NCBI GenBank assembly: GCA_029960955.1
Contig: JASBVS010000002.1
Coordinates: forward strand, 1-64,000
DNA: 64,000 bases
Source of the DNA: Bacillota bacterium
GTDB taxonomy: Bacteria; Bacillota; Sulfobacillia; JAIMAT01
Reading direction: 5' to 3'
Below, in pieces: positions 40,556-49,160 of the stretch (position 1 is its first letter; each line of letters begins with the position of its first letter). A model generated the notes under the pieces. The model did no database searches and was not told the origin of the DNA. It was given only the letters and a program-made list of their open reading frames with translations. A program made the translations under genes and the position numbers.

Positions 40556-40942
40556 GTGCGCGAGCTGATGCGCAGGCTGGCCGCGGCCGCGCGCGGCGAG
40601 TCGGGCCAGATCTGCTACTTTTACGTGTCCTGGCTGTTGTGGGTGGCCATCGGCGTCGCGCTGCTAGCGGTCGTCGCGCTGCTAGCTCTCCACGCGGCGG
40701 CGGGCGCCATTCAGTCCGGCGCGTGGCGCCTCCTGTGGCAGGACCGCGCGAACGCGCTCTACCTGGCCGCCGTGGCCGTGGCCGACGCGGCGCTCACGTG
40801 GTTCCTGGGCTGGGCGCCGTCCGGATGGGGAAAGAGATCAGGCTGGCCGCGCCGCCGAGTCATCGCCTTGGCGGCGTTTCTCTTCGCGGCCGCGGCCCTG
40901 GGCCGGGCGGCCTGGGTCTCAGCCCTGGCACTCCACCCGTGA
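40556..40942 (+). CDS. Membrane protein with prepilin-like leader
   Basis: 128 residues, GTG 40556 after AGGTGAGG. Leader MRELMRRLAAAARGESGQ then hydrophobic segments (SWLLWVAIGVALLAVVALLAL and two more). The G-E junction after a basic leader recalls Flp prepilins, but the protein is polytopic. Unknown function; position suggests Tad pilus assembly. Confidence 0.55.
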   Translation: MRELMRRLAAAARGESGQICYFYVSWLLWVAIGVALLAVVALLALHAAAGAIQSGAWRLLWQDRANALYLAAVAVADAALTWFLGWAPSGWGKRSGWPRRRVIALAAFLFAAAALGRAAWVSALALHP

Positions 40943-41038
40943 CGCGCGCCAAGCCGCCCATTGTGAGCCCAGATGAGAAGCTGATCCACGAGCCCGCCGC
41001 CCGGCGGGCCCTTCACTTTCAAAAAGGAGGTGGGCGCA

Positions 41039-41911
41039 ATGGCGCCCGAGCGTCCGAGGACGTGGATCTGGTTCGCCCTGGCCGCCGTCTTCGCCCTGCT
41101 GGCTGGGGTGACGGCCCACGTTTATCTGGCATCGTTGAACCGCACGGAGACGGTGGTCGTCGCCAAGGCAACGGTCCCGCCCATGTCGATGATCGACCCA
41201 TCATTGCTCACGACGGCCAGCGTCCCGGCCACGGCCGCGCCGGCCGATGCCCTGCGCTCCATCGGCGACGCGGCCGGGAAGTTCACCGCGGTCGGCATCG
41301 CCAAGGGCGCGGTCGTGACCAAGGCGATGCTGCTCTCGGTCGAGCCCGGCGGCTCCGGGTCGGTGTGGGACGCGAGGCTTTTGGCACTTGAGTCCGACGC
41401 GGCGACCAGGGGCCTCCAGGCCTTCCCGCTGCCGCTCGACCAGTCCGGCGGCTACACGCTGATCCAAGCTGGCGACCGCGTGGACGTGCTGGTGGCGGCG
41501 CGCGGGGCGCAGGGGCCCGCGCAGGCGTCGGCCGTGGTCGCCGGCGCGCTTGTCCTTGGCAAGATCGACCAGGGTGGAAGCAGCAACAACGCGAACGTCG
41601 TCGGCCTCTCCGGCGGCGGAAGCGGACAGCAGCAGTCGTCGGCGCAGAGCGGCGTGGTGGTCCTGGCGCTGGCGCGACAGGACGCGGAGAGGCTTCTCAC
41701 GGCCGAGGCGTCGGGCGGGAAGCTGGCTCTGATCCTGGACAACCCCGCCGAGCCCGCGCGGGCGGCGGATGCCGGCCCGGCCACGGCAGGACCCGCGCCA
41801 GCGGCCGGCGCCCAGGCTCCGGCGGCGCCCGCATCCGGCGGCACGGGCCAGGCCCAGCAGGCGGCTCCAGGCCAGCCTTCGCCCATCGCGCCGCCAGCGG
41901 CCGGTAAGTAA
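41039..41911 (+). CDS. rcpC: Flp pilus assembly protein RcpC/CpaB
   Basis: 290 residues; ATG 41039 after AAAAAGGAGGTG. N-terminal membrane helix (WIWFALAAVFALLAGV), a SAF-like domain (VVVAKATVPPMSMIDPSLL...GKFTAVGIAKGAVVTKAML), and the CpaB segment (YTLIQAGDRVDVLVA...VVLALARQDAERLLTAEASG). Ala/Pro-rich tail. In Gram-positive Tad systems this protein is thought to stabilise the pilus at the membrane. Confidence 0.88.
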   Translation: MAPERPRTWIWFALAAVFALLAGVTAHVYLASLNRTETVVVAKATVPPMSMIDPSLLTTASVPATAAPADALRSIGDAAGKFTAVGIAKGAVVTKAMLLSVEPGGSGSVWDARLLALESDAATRGLQAFPLPLDQSGGYTLIQAGDRVDVLVAARGAQGPAQASAVVAGALVLGKIDQGGSSNNANVVGLSGGGSGQQQSSAQSGVVVLALARQDAERLLTAEASGGKLALILDNPAEPARAADAGPATAGPAPAAGAQAPAAPASGGTGQAQQAAPGQPSPIAPPAAGK

Positions 41912-41927
41912 GGGGAGGTGATACGGG

Positions 41928-43244
41928 ATGAGCGTGATGTCGACGCTGGGGCATCCTGCGCGGATGGTGCTCCTCACCGAAGACTCCGAGCTCCAGGATG
42001 CGATCAACGCGGCCACGTTCGGCCACCCGGAGCTGAAGCTCGTCAGCTACACGCCGGATCCGCATGAGATGGAGCTGCTCCTGCGCGAGATGGCGCCGGA
42101 CGTCTGCCTCGTGGATCACAGCTTGGTTCGCGAAGGCGGCGTCCAGGTGGCCGAGCGGCTGGCGAAGGCGTTCCCGGACGTGTGGGTGTTCCTTTTGACC
42201 GATAGCCCGAGCCGGCAGCTCTGGGCGGAGGCGTCGGCGCGCGGCGTCCGGCGTGTCGTCGTCAAGCCCAAAGATCCGCACGACCGGCGCGCCCTGGCGG
42301 CCTGGGTCGAAAGCGAGCTCTTGGCCGCGGTCCGGGCGACGATCGACGTGGAGACGGAGCAGCGGCGGCAGATGGAGCGGTGGGAGTCGCGCCAGCCCGA
42401 ACGGCAGGTGCGGACGGTGGCCGCTGCCCCGCTCATCGTCCCGGTCTGGACGGCGAAGGGCGGCGTCGGCAAGACGACGATCTCCGTCAACCTCGCGCTC
42501 CTGGCGCAGACGAACCCGTTCGCCCGCGTCCAGACGGCGCTCGTGGACTTCGAGGAAGGCGCCGGAGGGACCCACGTGCTGCTCGGGATGCCGTCCACGC
42601 CGACCGTGCTCGACTGGGAGGACCACGCGGGCGATCCGGAGCTCGACCGGGCGGCGATGGAGAAGCGCGTGGCGCATCACAAGTCCGGCTTGACCTGCGT
42701 CTTCCAGCCCGACGAGCTCTGGCAGTCCATGCGCATTTCCGGCGAGCTCGCGGGCACGGTCCTGCGCACGCTGCGGGCCGCGCACGGCCTCGTCGTCGTG
42801 GACTGCTCGCCCACCCTGACCGACGCCGTGGGCACGGCGCTGGAGATGGCGAGCGTGATCCTGCTCGTGGTCGAGCCGACAAAGGCGGCGCTCTACAAGA
42901 CGCAGCAGGTGCTCAACGACCTGGCGCGGTCGGACCGCCTGCCGCTGGAGAAGTTCCGCGTGGTCGTCAACAAGCTGCCGCAGCGGTCTCTGATCACGGA
43001 GGCCGAGGTGGCGACGACGCTGGGGCTCACGTCGCTCGGCGCGATCCCGTTCGACCCGGCGGTGGACGCGGCGCAGAACCGCTCGCAGCCGCTGGCGATC
43101 TACCAGCCGAACGGGCCGTTCATGGTGGCTCTCAGGCGGATCGCGGCCAAGGTCATCCCGGAGCTCGGCCCCGCCGGCCACGGCCGCGACGGCCGGGCCG
43201 CGGAGAGGGGCGGCGGGCTCCTGTCGAGGCTTCTCGGGAGGTGA
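41928..43244 (+). CDS. tadZ: Tad pilus localisation ATPase TadZ/CpaE
   Basis: 438 residues; ATG 41928 after GGGGAGGTGAT. N-terminal receiver-like domain (MVLLTEDSELQDAINAATFG...DVCLVDHSLVREGG) followed by a MinD-like ATPase with deviant Walker A KGGVGKTT, TALVDFEEGAGG and VVVDCSPTLTD. TadZ positions the Tad secretion ATPase at the membrane. First of four contiguous core Tad genes. Confidence 0.93.
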   Translation: MSVMSTLGHPARMVLLTEDSELQDAINAATFGHPELKLVSYTPDPHEMELLLREMAPDVCLVDHSLVREGGVQVAERLAKAFPDVWVFLLTDSPSRQLWAEASARGVRRVVVKPKDPHDRRALAAWVESELLAAVRATIDVETEQRRQMERWESRQPERQVRTVAAAPLIVPVWTAKGGVGKTTISVNLALLAQTNPFARVQTALVDFEEGAGGTHVLLGMPSTPTVLDWEDHAGDPELDRAAMEKRVAHHKSGLTCVFQPDELWQSMRISGELAGTVLRTLRAAHGLVVVDCSPTLTDAVGTALEMASVILLVVEPTKAALYKTQQVLNDLARSDRLPLEKFRVVVNKLPQRSLITEAEVATTLGLTSLGAIPFDPAVDAAQNRSQPLAIYQPNGPFMVALRRIAAKVIPELGPAGHGRDGRAAERGGGLLSRLLGR

Positions 43245-43250
43245 CGCGGC

Positions 43251-44639
43251 GTGCCCAGCACGTGGATCCTTCACGGCAAGGGGCCAGACGGCGAGGACCG
43301 GCGCGGCGCGGAAGGCGAGGGGCGGGCCGGCGGGCCCGCCCCTGAGCGCGAGATGATGCGCCGGACGTGGCTGGACCAGATGGCGGAGGAGACCGGGGCC
43401 GCGGCCGAACGGGAGCGTGAGCTCGAGAAGCGCGAGGAAGAGGAGGAGCGGCAGGAGCGCGAGGCGCTCCGGCGGATCCGCCAGCGGATCGCCCAGGAGA
43501 GCCCAGACGGGTCGATATCGCGGGCGCGGCTGAGGGCGATCGTGCTTGAGGAAACGGCCGCGTTCAGCGCGGCGCGGCGCGCGCGGATCGAGGAGGAGGT
43601 CGCCCAGTACCTGTCGGGCGGGCTCGGGCCGCTCCAGCCCTACATGGATGATCCTGAGGTCACGGAGATCTTGGTCAACCGGCCCGACCAGGTGTTCATC
43701 GAGAAGGCCGGGCGCCTGGTCCTGACGCCGGTGCGATTCCGCGACGATGAGGAAGTCCTGGCGCTGGCGACCCGGATCGCCGGGCAGGTCGGTCGCAGGC
43801 TGGACCTGGCCGAGCCCTACGTGGACGCGCGGATCCCGCGGTACGGGGCGCGCTTCCACGCGGAGATCCCCCCGATCGCGGTCCTGGGCACGCTCATCAG
43901 CATCCGGAAATTCCCTCGTGCCTTCACGTTCGACGAGCTGGTGGAGAAGGGAGCCATCCCTGACGAGGTGGCCGACGCGCTGCGATGGGCCGTGCGGCGC
44001 AAGCTGAACGTCGTCATCTCGGGCGGGACCAGCAGCGGCAAGACGACGCTCTTGAACGCCCTCACCGGCCTCATGGACCCCGGCGAGCGCGTCGTCATCG
44101 TGGAGGATGCGGCGGAGCTCCAGCCGCAGCTGCCGCACGTGGTGCGGCTCGAGGCCCGGCCGCCGTCGGTCGAGGGGAAGGGCGAGGTGACGATCCGCGA
44201 GCTGGTGCGGAACGCGCTACGCGTGCGGCCCGACCGGCTGATCGTGGGCGAGTCGCGCGGTCCCGAGGCGTTCGACATGCTGGTGGCCATGAACACGGGC
44301 CATCCGGGGTCGGCGACGACGATCCACGCGAACTCCCCACGCGAGGCGATCACGCGGCTGGAAGGCATGATGCTCATGGCCTACGACATGCCGGTCCGGG
44401 CGATCCGACAGCAGATCGGGTCGGCTCTGCACCTCATCGTGCAGACGGCGCGCGTGGTCCTTCCGGACGGCCGGGTCGAGCGGATGGTCACGCACGTCTC
44501 CACGGTGCTTGGGTTCGACGAGGCGACCGGCGACGTGCGGGTCGCCGACGTCTGGTGCCGCGAGGTGGCACCGGATGTCATCGCCGACGTGCCGCCCATG
44601 CTGAAGCCGCTGGCCGACGCCGGGCGGCTCGCGATCTGA
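43251..44639 (+). CDS. tadA: Tad pilus secretion ATPase TadA/CpaF
   Basis: 462 residues, GTG 43251. A charged coiled-coil N-terminus (EREMMRRTWLDQMAEETGAA...EKREEEEER) precedes the GspE-type ATPase: Walker A ISGGTSSGKTTLLNAL, Asp box IVEDAAELQP, Walker B RPDRLIVGESRGPEA and His box GHPGSATTIHANSP. It powers pilin polymerisation. Confidence 0.95.
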   Translation: MPSTWILHGKGPDGEDRRGAEGEGRAGGPAPEREMMRRTWLDQMAEETGAAAERERELEKREEEEERQEREALRRIRQRIAQESPDGSISRARLRAIVLEETAAFSAARRARIEEEVAQYLSGGLGPLQPYMDDPEVTEILVNRPDQVFIEKAGRLVLTPVRFRDDEEVLALATRIAGQVGRRLDLAEPYVDARIPRYGARFHAEIPPIAVLGTLISIRKFPRAFTFDELVEKGAIPDEVADALRWAVRRKLNVVISGGTSSGKTTLLNALTGLMDPGERVVIVEDAAELQPQLPHVVRLEARPPSVEGKGEVTIRELVRNALRVRPDRLIVGESRGPEAFDMLVAMNTGHPGSATTIHANSPREAITRLEGMMLMAYDMPVRAIRQQIGSALHLIVQTARVVLPDGRVERMVTHVSTVLGFDEATGDVRVADVWCREVAPDVIADVPPMLKPLADAGRLAI

Positions 44640-44666
44640 CGGGCGATATAGAAGGAGGTGACGGGC

Positions 44667-45617
44667 GTGGACGTGCTGGCCGAGGTCTTCGCGGCCCTGG
44701 CCGTGATGGCCGTTTTCGCCGGACTCTCCGCGGCCCGCGCGGCGAGGTCGCGCCGCATGCCGGATGAGCTCGCGCGGCTCAGCGGTAGTGCGGCACGCAG
44801 GGCCGCTGAGGAGCGTGAGATCGAGGAGGCGGCGAGGGAGCGGCGGGCCGGGCGCCTGCCATTCCCATTCGGGTGGCTGGAGCGGCGGGCGCGCCAGTCG
44901 GGCGTGCGGGCCGACCCGCGGACGATCTTCGCCCTGGCCGCCGGTGCCGCGGTGGGGCTCTTCCTGACCGGCTGGAGCGTGACTGGCATCTGGTGGCTCG
45001 GCGCGCTCGCAGCGGCCGGCGGGCTCGCCGCCCCGGCGGCTTGGATCAACCACCTGGCCGGCCGGCGGGCGCAGCAGGTCGTGGCGCAGCTGGAGGAGCT
45101 GTGCCGGCAGCTCGGGCAGGCCATGCGCGCCGGCATGACGCTGCAGCTCGCGCTCGAGGACGTGGCGCGGGAGATGCCCGCGCCACTCGGCGACGACATC
45201 CGGCAGGTCGTGCGGAGCTTCCGCGTCGCCGGGATGCCTCTGCGCGAGGCGATCGGCGAGCTCGACCGCGCGGCCCCGCTGCCCGAGATGGCGCTCTTGA
45301 CGAGCGCGATGCGGATCCACATCGAGACGGGTGCGAACCTTCCGGACATCCTCGACGGGCTCATCCGGACGCTTCACGAGCGGCGCGAGATGCGGTCCGT
45401 GGCGCGGGCGGCCACGGCGCAGGGCCGGCTGGAGATGAACATCCTGCTCGGCATGCCATTTTTCCTGCTTTTGGTATTCAGGCTCATCGCGCCTGGCTAC
45501 GTGCGCCCGCTCTTCGGGACGCCGGCCGGGCTTTTGGTGTTCTTCGCAGGCTCGGCGTGGGAGCTGGCCGGATGGTGGTTCATGCGGGCGCTCATGCGCG
45601 TGGACCCGGCCGCTTGA
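44667..45617 (+). CDS. tadB: Tad inner-membrane platform protein TadB
   Basis: 316 residues; GTG 44667 after AAGGAGGTGA. Membrane helices at both ends and a central GspF-type domain (QVVAQLEELCRQLGQAMRAG...REAIGELDRAAPLPEMALL). TadB and TadC form the platform on which TadA acts. Confidence 0.92.
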   Translation: MDVLAEVFAALAVMAVFAGLSAARAARSRRMPDELARLSGSAARRAAEEREIEEAARERRAGRLPFPFGWLERRARQSGVRADPRTIFALAAGAAVGLFLTGWSVTGIWWLGALAAAGGLAAPAAWINHLAGRRAQQVVAQLEELCRQLGQAMRAGMTLQLALEDVAREMPAPLGDDIRQVVRSFRVAGMPLREAIGELDRAAPLPEMALLTSAMRIHIETGANLPDILDGLIRTLHERREMRSVARAATAQGRLEMNILLGMPFFLLLVFRLIAPGYVRPLFGTPAGLLVFFAGSAWELAGWWFMRALMRVDPAA

Positions 45618-45647
45618 CGGCCGCTACGGAAGCGAGGTGACGCGGAG

Positions 45648-46613
45648 GTGGAGCTTCTCATCGCGTGGCTCGTGGGCCTCGCGGCGCTCTTCCTGGGCGT
45701 AGGCGCGGCGTCGCGCGCGGCGTCCCCGCCGCTTCCGCGGCTGGCCGAGGAGCTGGAGGCGCTGCGGGGCGACGTGGCGCGGATGCGGCTGGCGGAGGCC
45801 GCCGCGTCCAAGCAGGCCCGGCCGGAAGGCACGGGCGTTGGGTGGCTCGGCGGCGGCCGTGACCTCGCGCGCCGGATCGTCCGCGGCGCGGAAGGTATAG
45901 CGGCCGAGCACCTGGATCTCCTTGTGCCAGAGGAGACGGTTCGGAAGCTCCGCTGGTCGGGCACGGGCATGAGGCCGGAGACGTTCGGCGCCCTTCGGCT
46001 CGTGGCCTCTGGCGCCATCGCCGCCGCGCTCGGGTTGGGCAGCACGCTCATGTCGAGCCAGCTCTTCGCGCTCGTCCCGATGGCGCTCGTCGGGGCCGGC
46101 ATCGGCTGGATCGCGCCGGACCTCTGGCTCACCGCGGCCCTCTCGGCGCGCCGGGCGAGGATCGAGCGCGAGCTTCCGTCCTACATCGACCTCTTGGTGA
46201 CCTGCACCCGGGCCGGCATGCCGCTGGAGGCGGCCGTGGCGCGGGTGGAGCGCGAGACGGCGGGCGAGCTGGCGAGGGTCTTCGGCCGGGCGGTCCGGTC
46301 CGTCGAGGTCGGCCAGACGACGGCCGACGCGCTCAGCATGGCGGCGGACGACGTGGGCCTCGATGACGTGGAGATGCTGGCCACGACGGTGGCGAGGGCT
46401 CAGGAGTACGGCGCGCCGTTCTCGGCGGCGCTCGCGGAGATGGCCACGACGCTGCGGGCCGAGCGCAGATCAAAAATGCAGGAGCGGGCGTCCCGGATGG
46501 GCACGGTCATCATGATCCCGCTCGTGGTGTTCATCCTGCCCGTCACGCTGCTCTTCATCGGATACCCGGCCGTGTCCACGTTGTTGAGCGGGATCTTCGG
46601 CGGCGGGCTGTGA
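45648..46613 (+). CDS. tadC: Tad inner-membrane platform protein TadC
   Basis: 321 residues, GTG 45648 after GAAGCGAGGTGA. GspF-type domain with LPSYIDLLVTCTRAGMPLEA, ATTVARAQEYGAPFSAALAE and C-terminal hydrophobic helices. Partner of TadB. A strong hairpin (46643-46674) follows the stop. Confidence 0.92.
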   Translation: MELLIAWLVGLAALFLGVGAASRAASPPLPRLAEELEALRGDVARMRLAEAAASKQARPEGTGVGWLGGGRDLARRIVRGAEGIAAEHLDLLVPEETVRKLRWSGTGMRPETFGALRLVASGAIAAALGLGSTLMSSQLFALVPMALVGAGIGWIAPDLWLTAALSARRARIERELPSYIDLLVTCTRAGMPLEAAVARVERETAGELARVFGRAVRSVEVGQTTADALSMAADDVGLDDVEMLATTVARAQEYGAPFSAALAEMATTLRAERRSKMQERASRMGTVIMIPLVVFILPVTLLFIGYPAVSTLLSGIFGGGL

Positions 46614-46642
46614 GTCGGCGGTAACTGAATATGAGGACTAGC

Positions 46643-46674
46643 GAGGCGGCGCCGGATAGACCCGGCGCCGCCTC
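46643..46674 (+). terminator. Hairpin after tadC
   Basis: Perfect 13-bp stem GAGGCGGCGCCGG/CCGGCGCCGCCTC with a 6-nt loop, no U-tract. May reduce readthrough or protect the upstream mRNA. Confidence 0.5.
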
Positions 46675-46700
46675 GTCGCGCCATGAGGAGGCGATGCGAT

Positions 46701-47234
46701 GTGTGGACCGTTGACGCGGCCCTGGCGGGCCTGGCCCTGATGTCGGCGCTCGGCGCGATCTGGGACCTGAGACGTGGCCGCATCCCGAACTGGCTGACCT
46801 ACCCGGCCATGGCGCTGGTCCTGGCACTCACCGCCGCGCAAGGCACGTTCATGACGACGGTCATCGCCACGGCCATCGTCGCCGCGCCTTTCGCCATCCT
46901 CTACCTGGCTGGCGCGGGCGTCGGCGGCGGCGACGTGAAGATGGCGGCGGCTCTGGCGGCCCTGGCGAGCGTGCCGGGCGGGCTCTCCGGCGCGGTGGCC
47001 GCCATCGTCCTGGGCGCGTTGGCCGGGCTCGTGCAGGTTCTCGCCGCCGGCCTCATCCCGAAGGCGGCCGTGCTCGCCGCGGCCGGCGGGGATCTCTCCA
47101 CGGCGGCCGGGATCCTCCGCGCCGCGGGAAGGCGCGGCGTGCCCTACGGCGTGGCGCTCGGCGCGGGCGGGATCCTCGCCGCGGCCGTCATGGCCTTCGC
47201 TCCCGGCGCCATCCATGCGCTGCTCGGATGGTGA
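46701..47234 (+). CDS. Flp prepilin peptidase TadV/CpaA
   Basis: 177 residues; GTG 46701 follows AGGAGGCGAT (ATG 46683 overlaps the SD). Two conserved aspartates are visible: WDLRRGRIPNWLT and GVGGGDVKM, the type A24 prepilin peptidase signature. Multi-pass membrane enzyme that cleaves the Flp leader after glycine. Confidence 0.92.
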   Translation: MWTVDAALAGLALMSALGAIWDLRRGRIPNWLTYPAMALVLALTAAQGTFMTTVIATAIVAAPFAILYLAGAGVGGGDVKMAAALAALASVPGGLSGAVAAIVLGALAGLVQVLAAGLIPKAAVLAAAGGDLSTAAGILRAAGRRGVPYGVALGAGGILAAAVMAFAPGAIHALLGW

Positions 47235-47241
47235 TTAATCA

Positions 47242-47715
47242 ATGGAGAGGAAATCGTTCCGGCGCGGCGAGTCCGGCCAGGCGGCGCTGGAGATCGCGCT
47301 TGTCCTGCCGGTGTTCATCGGACTGCTCTTCTCCACGATCGCGCTCGTGCTGGCCTTCGACGCGCGCATGGTCACCACGGACGCGGCGCGGAACGCGGCG
47401 CGGACGGTCTCGATCGAGTGCGCGCAGCCCGGGATGAACTGGGCCGGCGACGCGGCGGCGGTGGCCGAGCGGAACCTCCGCGACGGCGGCCTGAACGTCG
47501 GCCAGCAGGTCGGCGGCAAGCCATCGGCGGCGGGGCAGTGGTCCGTGACGGCTTCCTGCACGGGCGAAGGCGGCACGGCGAGCGTGACCGTGACCTACGC
47601 GCAGGTCAACCTCTTCCCCCCGCTCGCGCTGATCTTCCCGTTCCACGGCCCGGATGCGCACGCCGGCCCGGGCACGTGGGTCCTGAGCGCGTCCGCGACC
47701 TACCCGGTGGAGTGA
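47242..47715 (+). CDS. tadE: TadE-like minor pilin
   Basis: 157 residues, ATG 47242 after GGAGAGG-like spacing. RRGESGQAALEIALVLPVFIG is the typical TadE N-terminus: leader, G-Q-A-A-L-E, hydrophobic helix. Two cysteines (SIECAQPG, TASCTGEG) probably bridge in the external domain. Confidence 0.88.
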   Translation: MERKSFRRGESGQAALEIALVLPVFIGLLFSTIALVLAFDARMVTTDAARNAARTVSIECAQPGMNWAGDAAAVAERNLRDGGLNVGQQVGGKPSAAGQWSVTASCTGEGGTASVTVTYAQVNLFPPLALIFPFHGPDAHAGPGTWVLSASATYPVE

Positions 47716-47718
47716 GCG

Positions 47719-47753
47719 GCCGCATTGACAATGCGGCAATGCTGTATTACTGT
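47719..47753 (+). promoter_or_regulatory. Promoter with perfect 9-1-9 inverted repeat operator
   Basis: GCCGCATTG-A-CAATGCGGC (47719-47737) is a perfect inverted repeat that contains the -35 TTGACA (47725-47730). TACTGT at 47748-47753 gives a 17-nt spacer. A dimeric repressor would occlude the -35. It controls the protease gene and perhaps the pilin genes that follow. Confidence 0.65.
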
Positions 47754-47770
47754 GCAGGCGGGGAGGGATG

Positions 47771-48319
47771 GTGACGATGGATCACGCTGGGCTGGTCTTC
47801 CTCGCCATGCTGGTGGTCGGCGGGCTCGCGGGCGCGCTCGCGCACGAGGCGTTCCACGGGATCGCGGCCGTGCTCTCGGGGATGTCTGTGAAGGCGATCC
47901 ACGTCGGGATGGGCCGCGAGATCCGGCGGGTAGGGCCGGTGCCGGTGCTTCGCATGCCGGTGGTTATCCACGTGTGGCCCGTCGCGATCGGGGTGGAGAT
48001 CGACGACGATGCCTTGATGCGGTTGCCGGTCTGGCTGCGCGTGGCGAATCACATGTCCGGGCCGATGGCCAACCTGCTCCTGGCCGCCATCCTGTGGCGC
48101 GCCGCGCCCGTCGCGGCGATCGCCAACGCGCTCCTGTTCGTATTCAACGCTCTCCCGCTCCCGCGCGCTGATGGCGGGTGGGCGGCGACCGCGCTGCTCG
48201 CCAAGATCCGCGGCGTGGGTATGGCGGACGAGATCCGCTGGCACGAGAGGGCTTTCACGGCCGCGTGGACGGCGGTCTACGCGGCCGTGGCGCTCGGGCT
48301 CATCCGCCTTGCCATCTGA
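47771..48319 (+). CDS. Second M50-like membrane metalloprotease
   Basis: 182 residues; GTG 47771 (ATG 47768 and ATG 47777 also possible) after GGGAGG. HEAFHG in the first third is a zinc-binding HExxH motif, and NALPLPRADGGW supplies the downstream aspartate region typical of site-2 proteases. About four membrane helices. It resembles the minus-strand protein at 39.5 kb in size and motif layout; it directly precedes the Flp pilin genes. Confidence 0.78.
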   Translation: MTMDHAGLVFLAMLVVGGLAGALAHEAFHGIAAVLSGMSVKAIHVGMGREIRRVGPVPVLRMPVVIHVWPVAIGVEIDDDALMRLPVWLRVANHMSGPMANLLLAAILWRAAPVAAIANALLFVFNALPLPRADGGWAATALLAKIRGVGMADEIRWHERAFTAAWTAVYAAVALGLIRLAI

Positions 48320-48372
48320 TCGATCTGCCTGATCTACCATGAAGCGTGAGCGGCGCCGTGGCGGGCGCCGCC

Positions 48373-48432
48373 GCCCCCTCGCCACCCGTGCTGCACCGGC
48401 ACGGATGGCGAGGGGGCGATCTTTTCTCGCCC
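48373..48432 (+). promoter_or_regulatory. Attenuator-like RNA element in the flp1 leader, copy 1
   Basis: Stem GCCCCCTCGCCA/TGGCGAGGGGGC (48373-48384 / 48406-48417) with inner stem CCGTG/CACGG, followed by a U-rich CTTTTCT: a terminator. A competing stem GGGCGA/TCGCCC (48414-48419 / 48427-48432) uses its 3' arm. It ends 27 bp before the flp1 start. A second copy lies at 49030. Confidence 0.7.
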
Positions 48433-48458
48433 AAACTAAACGAAAGGAGGTGCGCCGG

Positions 48459-48674
48459 ATGTTCCGCGAGGTCCTCTCCCGCGCCCGCGCCCTGGCCGGC
48501 GATGACCGCGGCCAGAACACGGTCGAACTCATCATCGCGATGGCTGTGTTGGCGATTATCCTCGTCGCCGGCTTGGTGATCGTCGCCCCCAAGGTTGGCA
48601 CGCTCTTCCAGCACGCGGGCAGCTGCCTCGACTCCGCGAATAGCGCCAACGGAGGCGGCCTGGGCGGCTGCTAA
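48459..48674 (+). CDS. flp1: Flp-type pilin 1
   Basis: 71 residues; ATG 48459 after AAAGGAGGTG. Leader MFREVLSRARALAGDDRG, then QNTVELIIAMAVLAIILVAG: cleavage after glycine with glutamate at +5, as in Flp pilins. Two cysteines in the tail (SCLDS, GGC end). The core is nearly identical to the second pilin. Confidence 0.9.
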   Translation: MFREVLSRARALAGDDRGQNTVELIIAMAVLAIILVAGLVIVAPKVGTLFQHAGSCLDSANSANGGGLGGC

Positions 48675-48683
48675 GGCGCAGGC

Positions 48684-48732
48684 GCCGCGCCCAGCTCGGG
48701 CGTTCAGTCTGGGCTGGGCGCGGCCTCTCTTC
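48684..48732 (+). terminator. Intrinsic terminator between flp1 and flp2
   Basis: Perfect 12-bp stem GCCGCGCCCAGC/GCTGGGCGCGGC with a 17-nt loop followed by CTCTCTTC. It would set flp1 above flp2 in expression. Confidence 0.7.
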
Positions 48733-48753
48733 ACGAGAGGAGGTGACGACGCG

Positions 48754-48993
48754 GTGGACGCCCTGCGATCCGCGCTGGGGCGCGTCCGCGCCCTGGCCGC
48801 TGACGACTGCGGCCAGAACACGGTCGAGCTGATCATCGCCATGGCCGTGTTGGCGATCATCCTGGTCGCCGGGCTCGTCATCGTCGCCCCCAAGGTTGGC
48901 ACGCTCTTCCAGCACGCGGGCAACTGCCTCGATGCTGCGAACAATCCGATGGATGCCTGGTGGAACTGGGGAGTTGCTTGGGGATGCACGTGA
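48754..48993 (+). CDS. flp2: Flp-type pilin 2
   Basis: 79 residues; GTG 48754 after GAGAGGAGGTGA. Leader VDALRSALGRVRALAADDCG then the same QNTVELIIAMAVLAIILVAG core. It differs from pilin 1 in the leader (an extra cysteine before the cleavage site) and the tail (MDAWWNWGVAWGCT). Recent tandem duplication. Confidence 0.9.
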   Translation: MDALRSALGRVRALAADDCGQNTVELIIAMAVLAIILVAGLVIVAPKVGTLFQHAGNCLDAANNPMDAWWNWGVAWGCT

Positions 48994-49029
48994 TTTGACC
49001 CGGAGATGGCGGCGGCAGATGGCGACCGC

Positions 49030-49089
49030 CGCCCCCTCGCCACCCATGTTCCATCGGCATGGATGGCGAGGGGGCGAGTTTTTCTCGCC
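49030..49089 (+). terminator. Attenuator-like RNA element after flp2, copy 2
   Basis: Stem GCCCCCTCGCCA/TGGCGAGGGGGC (49030-49041 / 49063-49074), inner stem CCATG/CATGG, then TTTTTCT. The inner stem has changed on both sides relative to copy 1 (CCGTG/CACGG), which supports the fold. The competing GGGCGAG/CTCGCCC stem is also kept. Confidence 0.75.
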
Positions 49090-49160
49090 CGGAAACCAGC
49101 CACAGGCAGGAGGGAGGTTAGCGACATCTGGAATGGGCGCGGGCCCGCCATCGGCGCCGG

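Noticed and set aside
41697-44138. A very long open frame on the minus strand across tadZ and tadA
   Set aside because: It is a by-product of GC-rich codon use opposite the well-supported tad genes; its translation is low-complexity Arg/His/Pro with no motif and no RBS.
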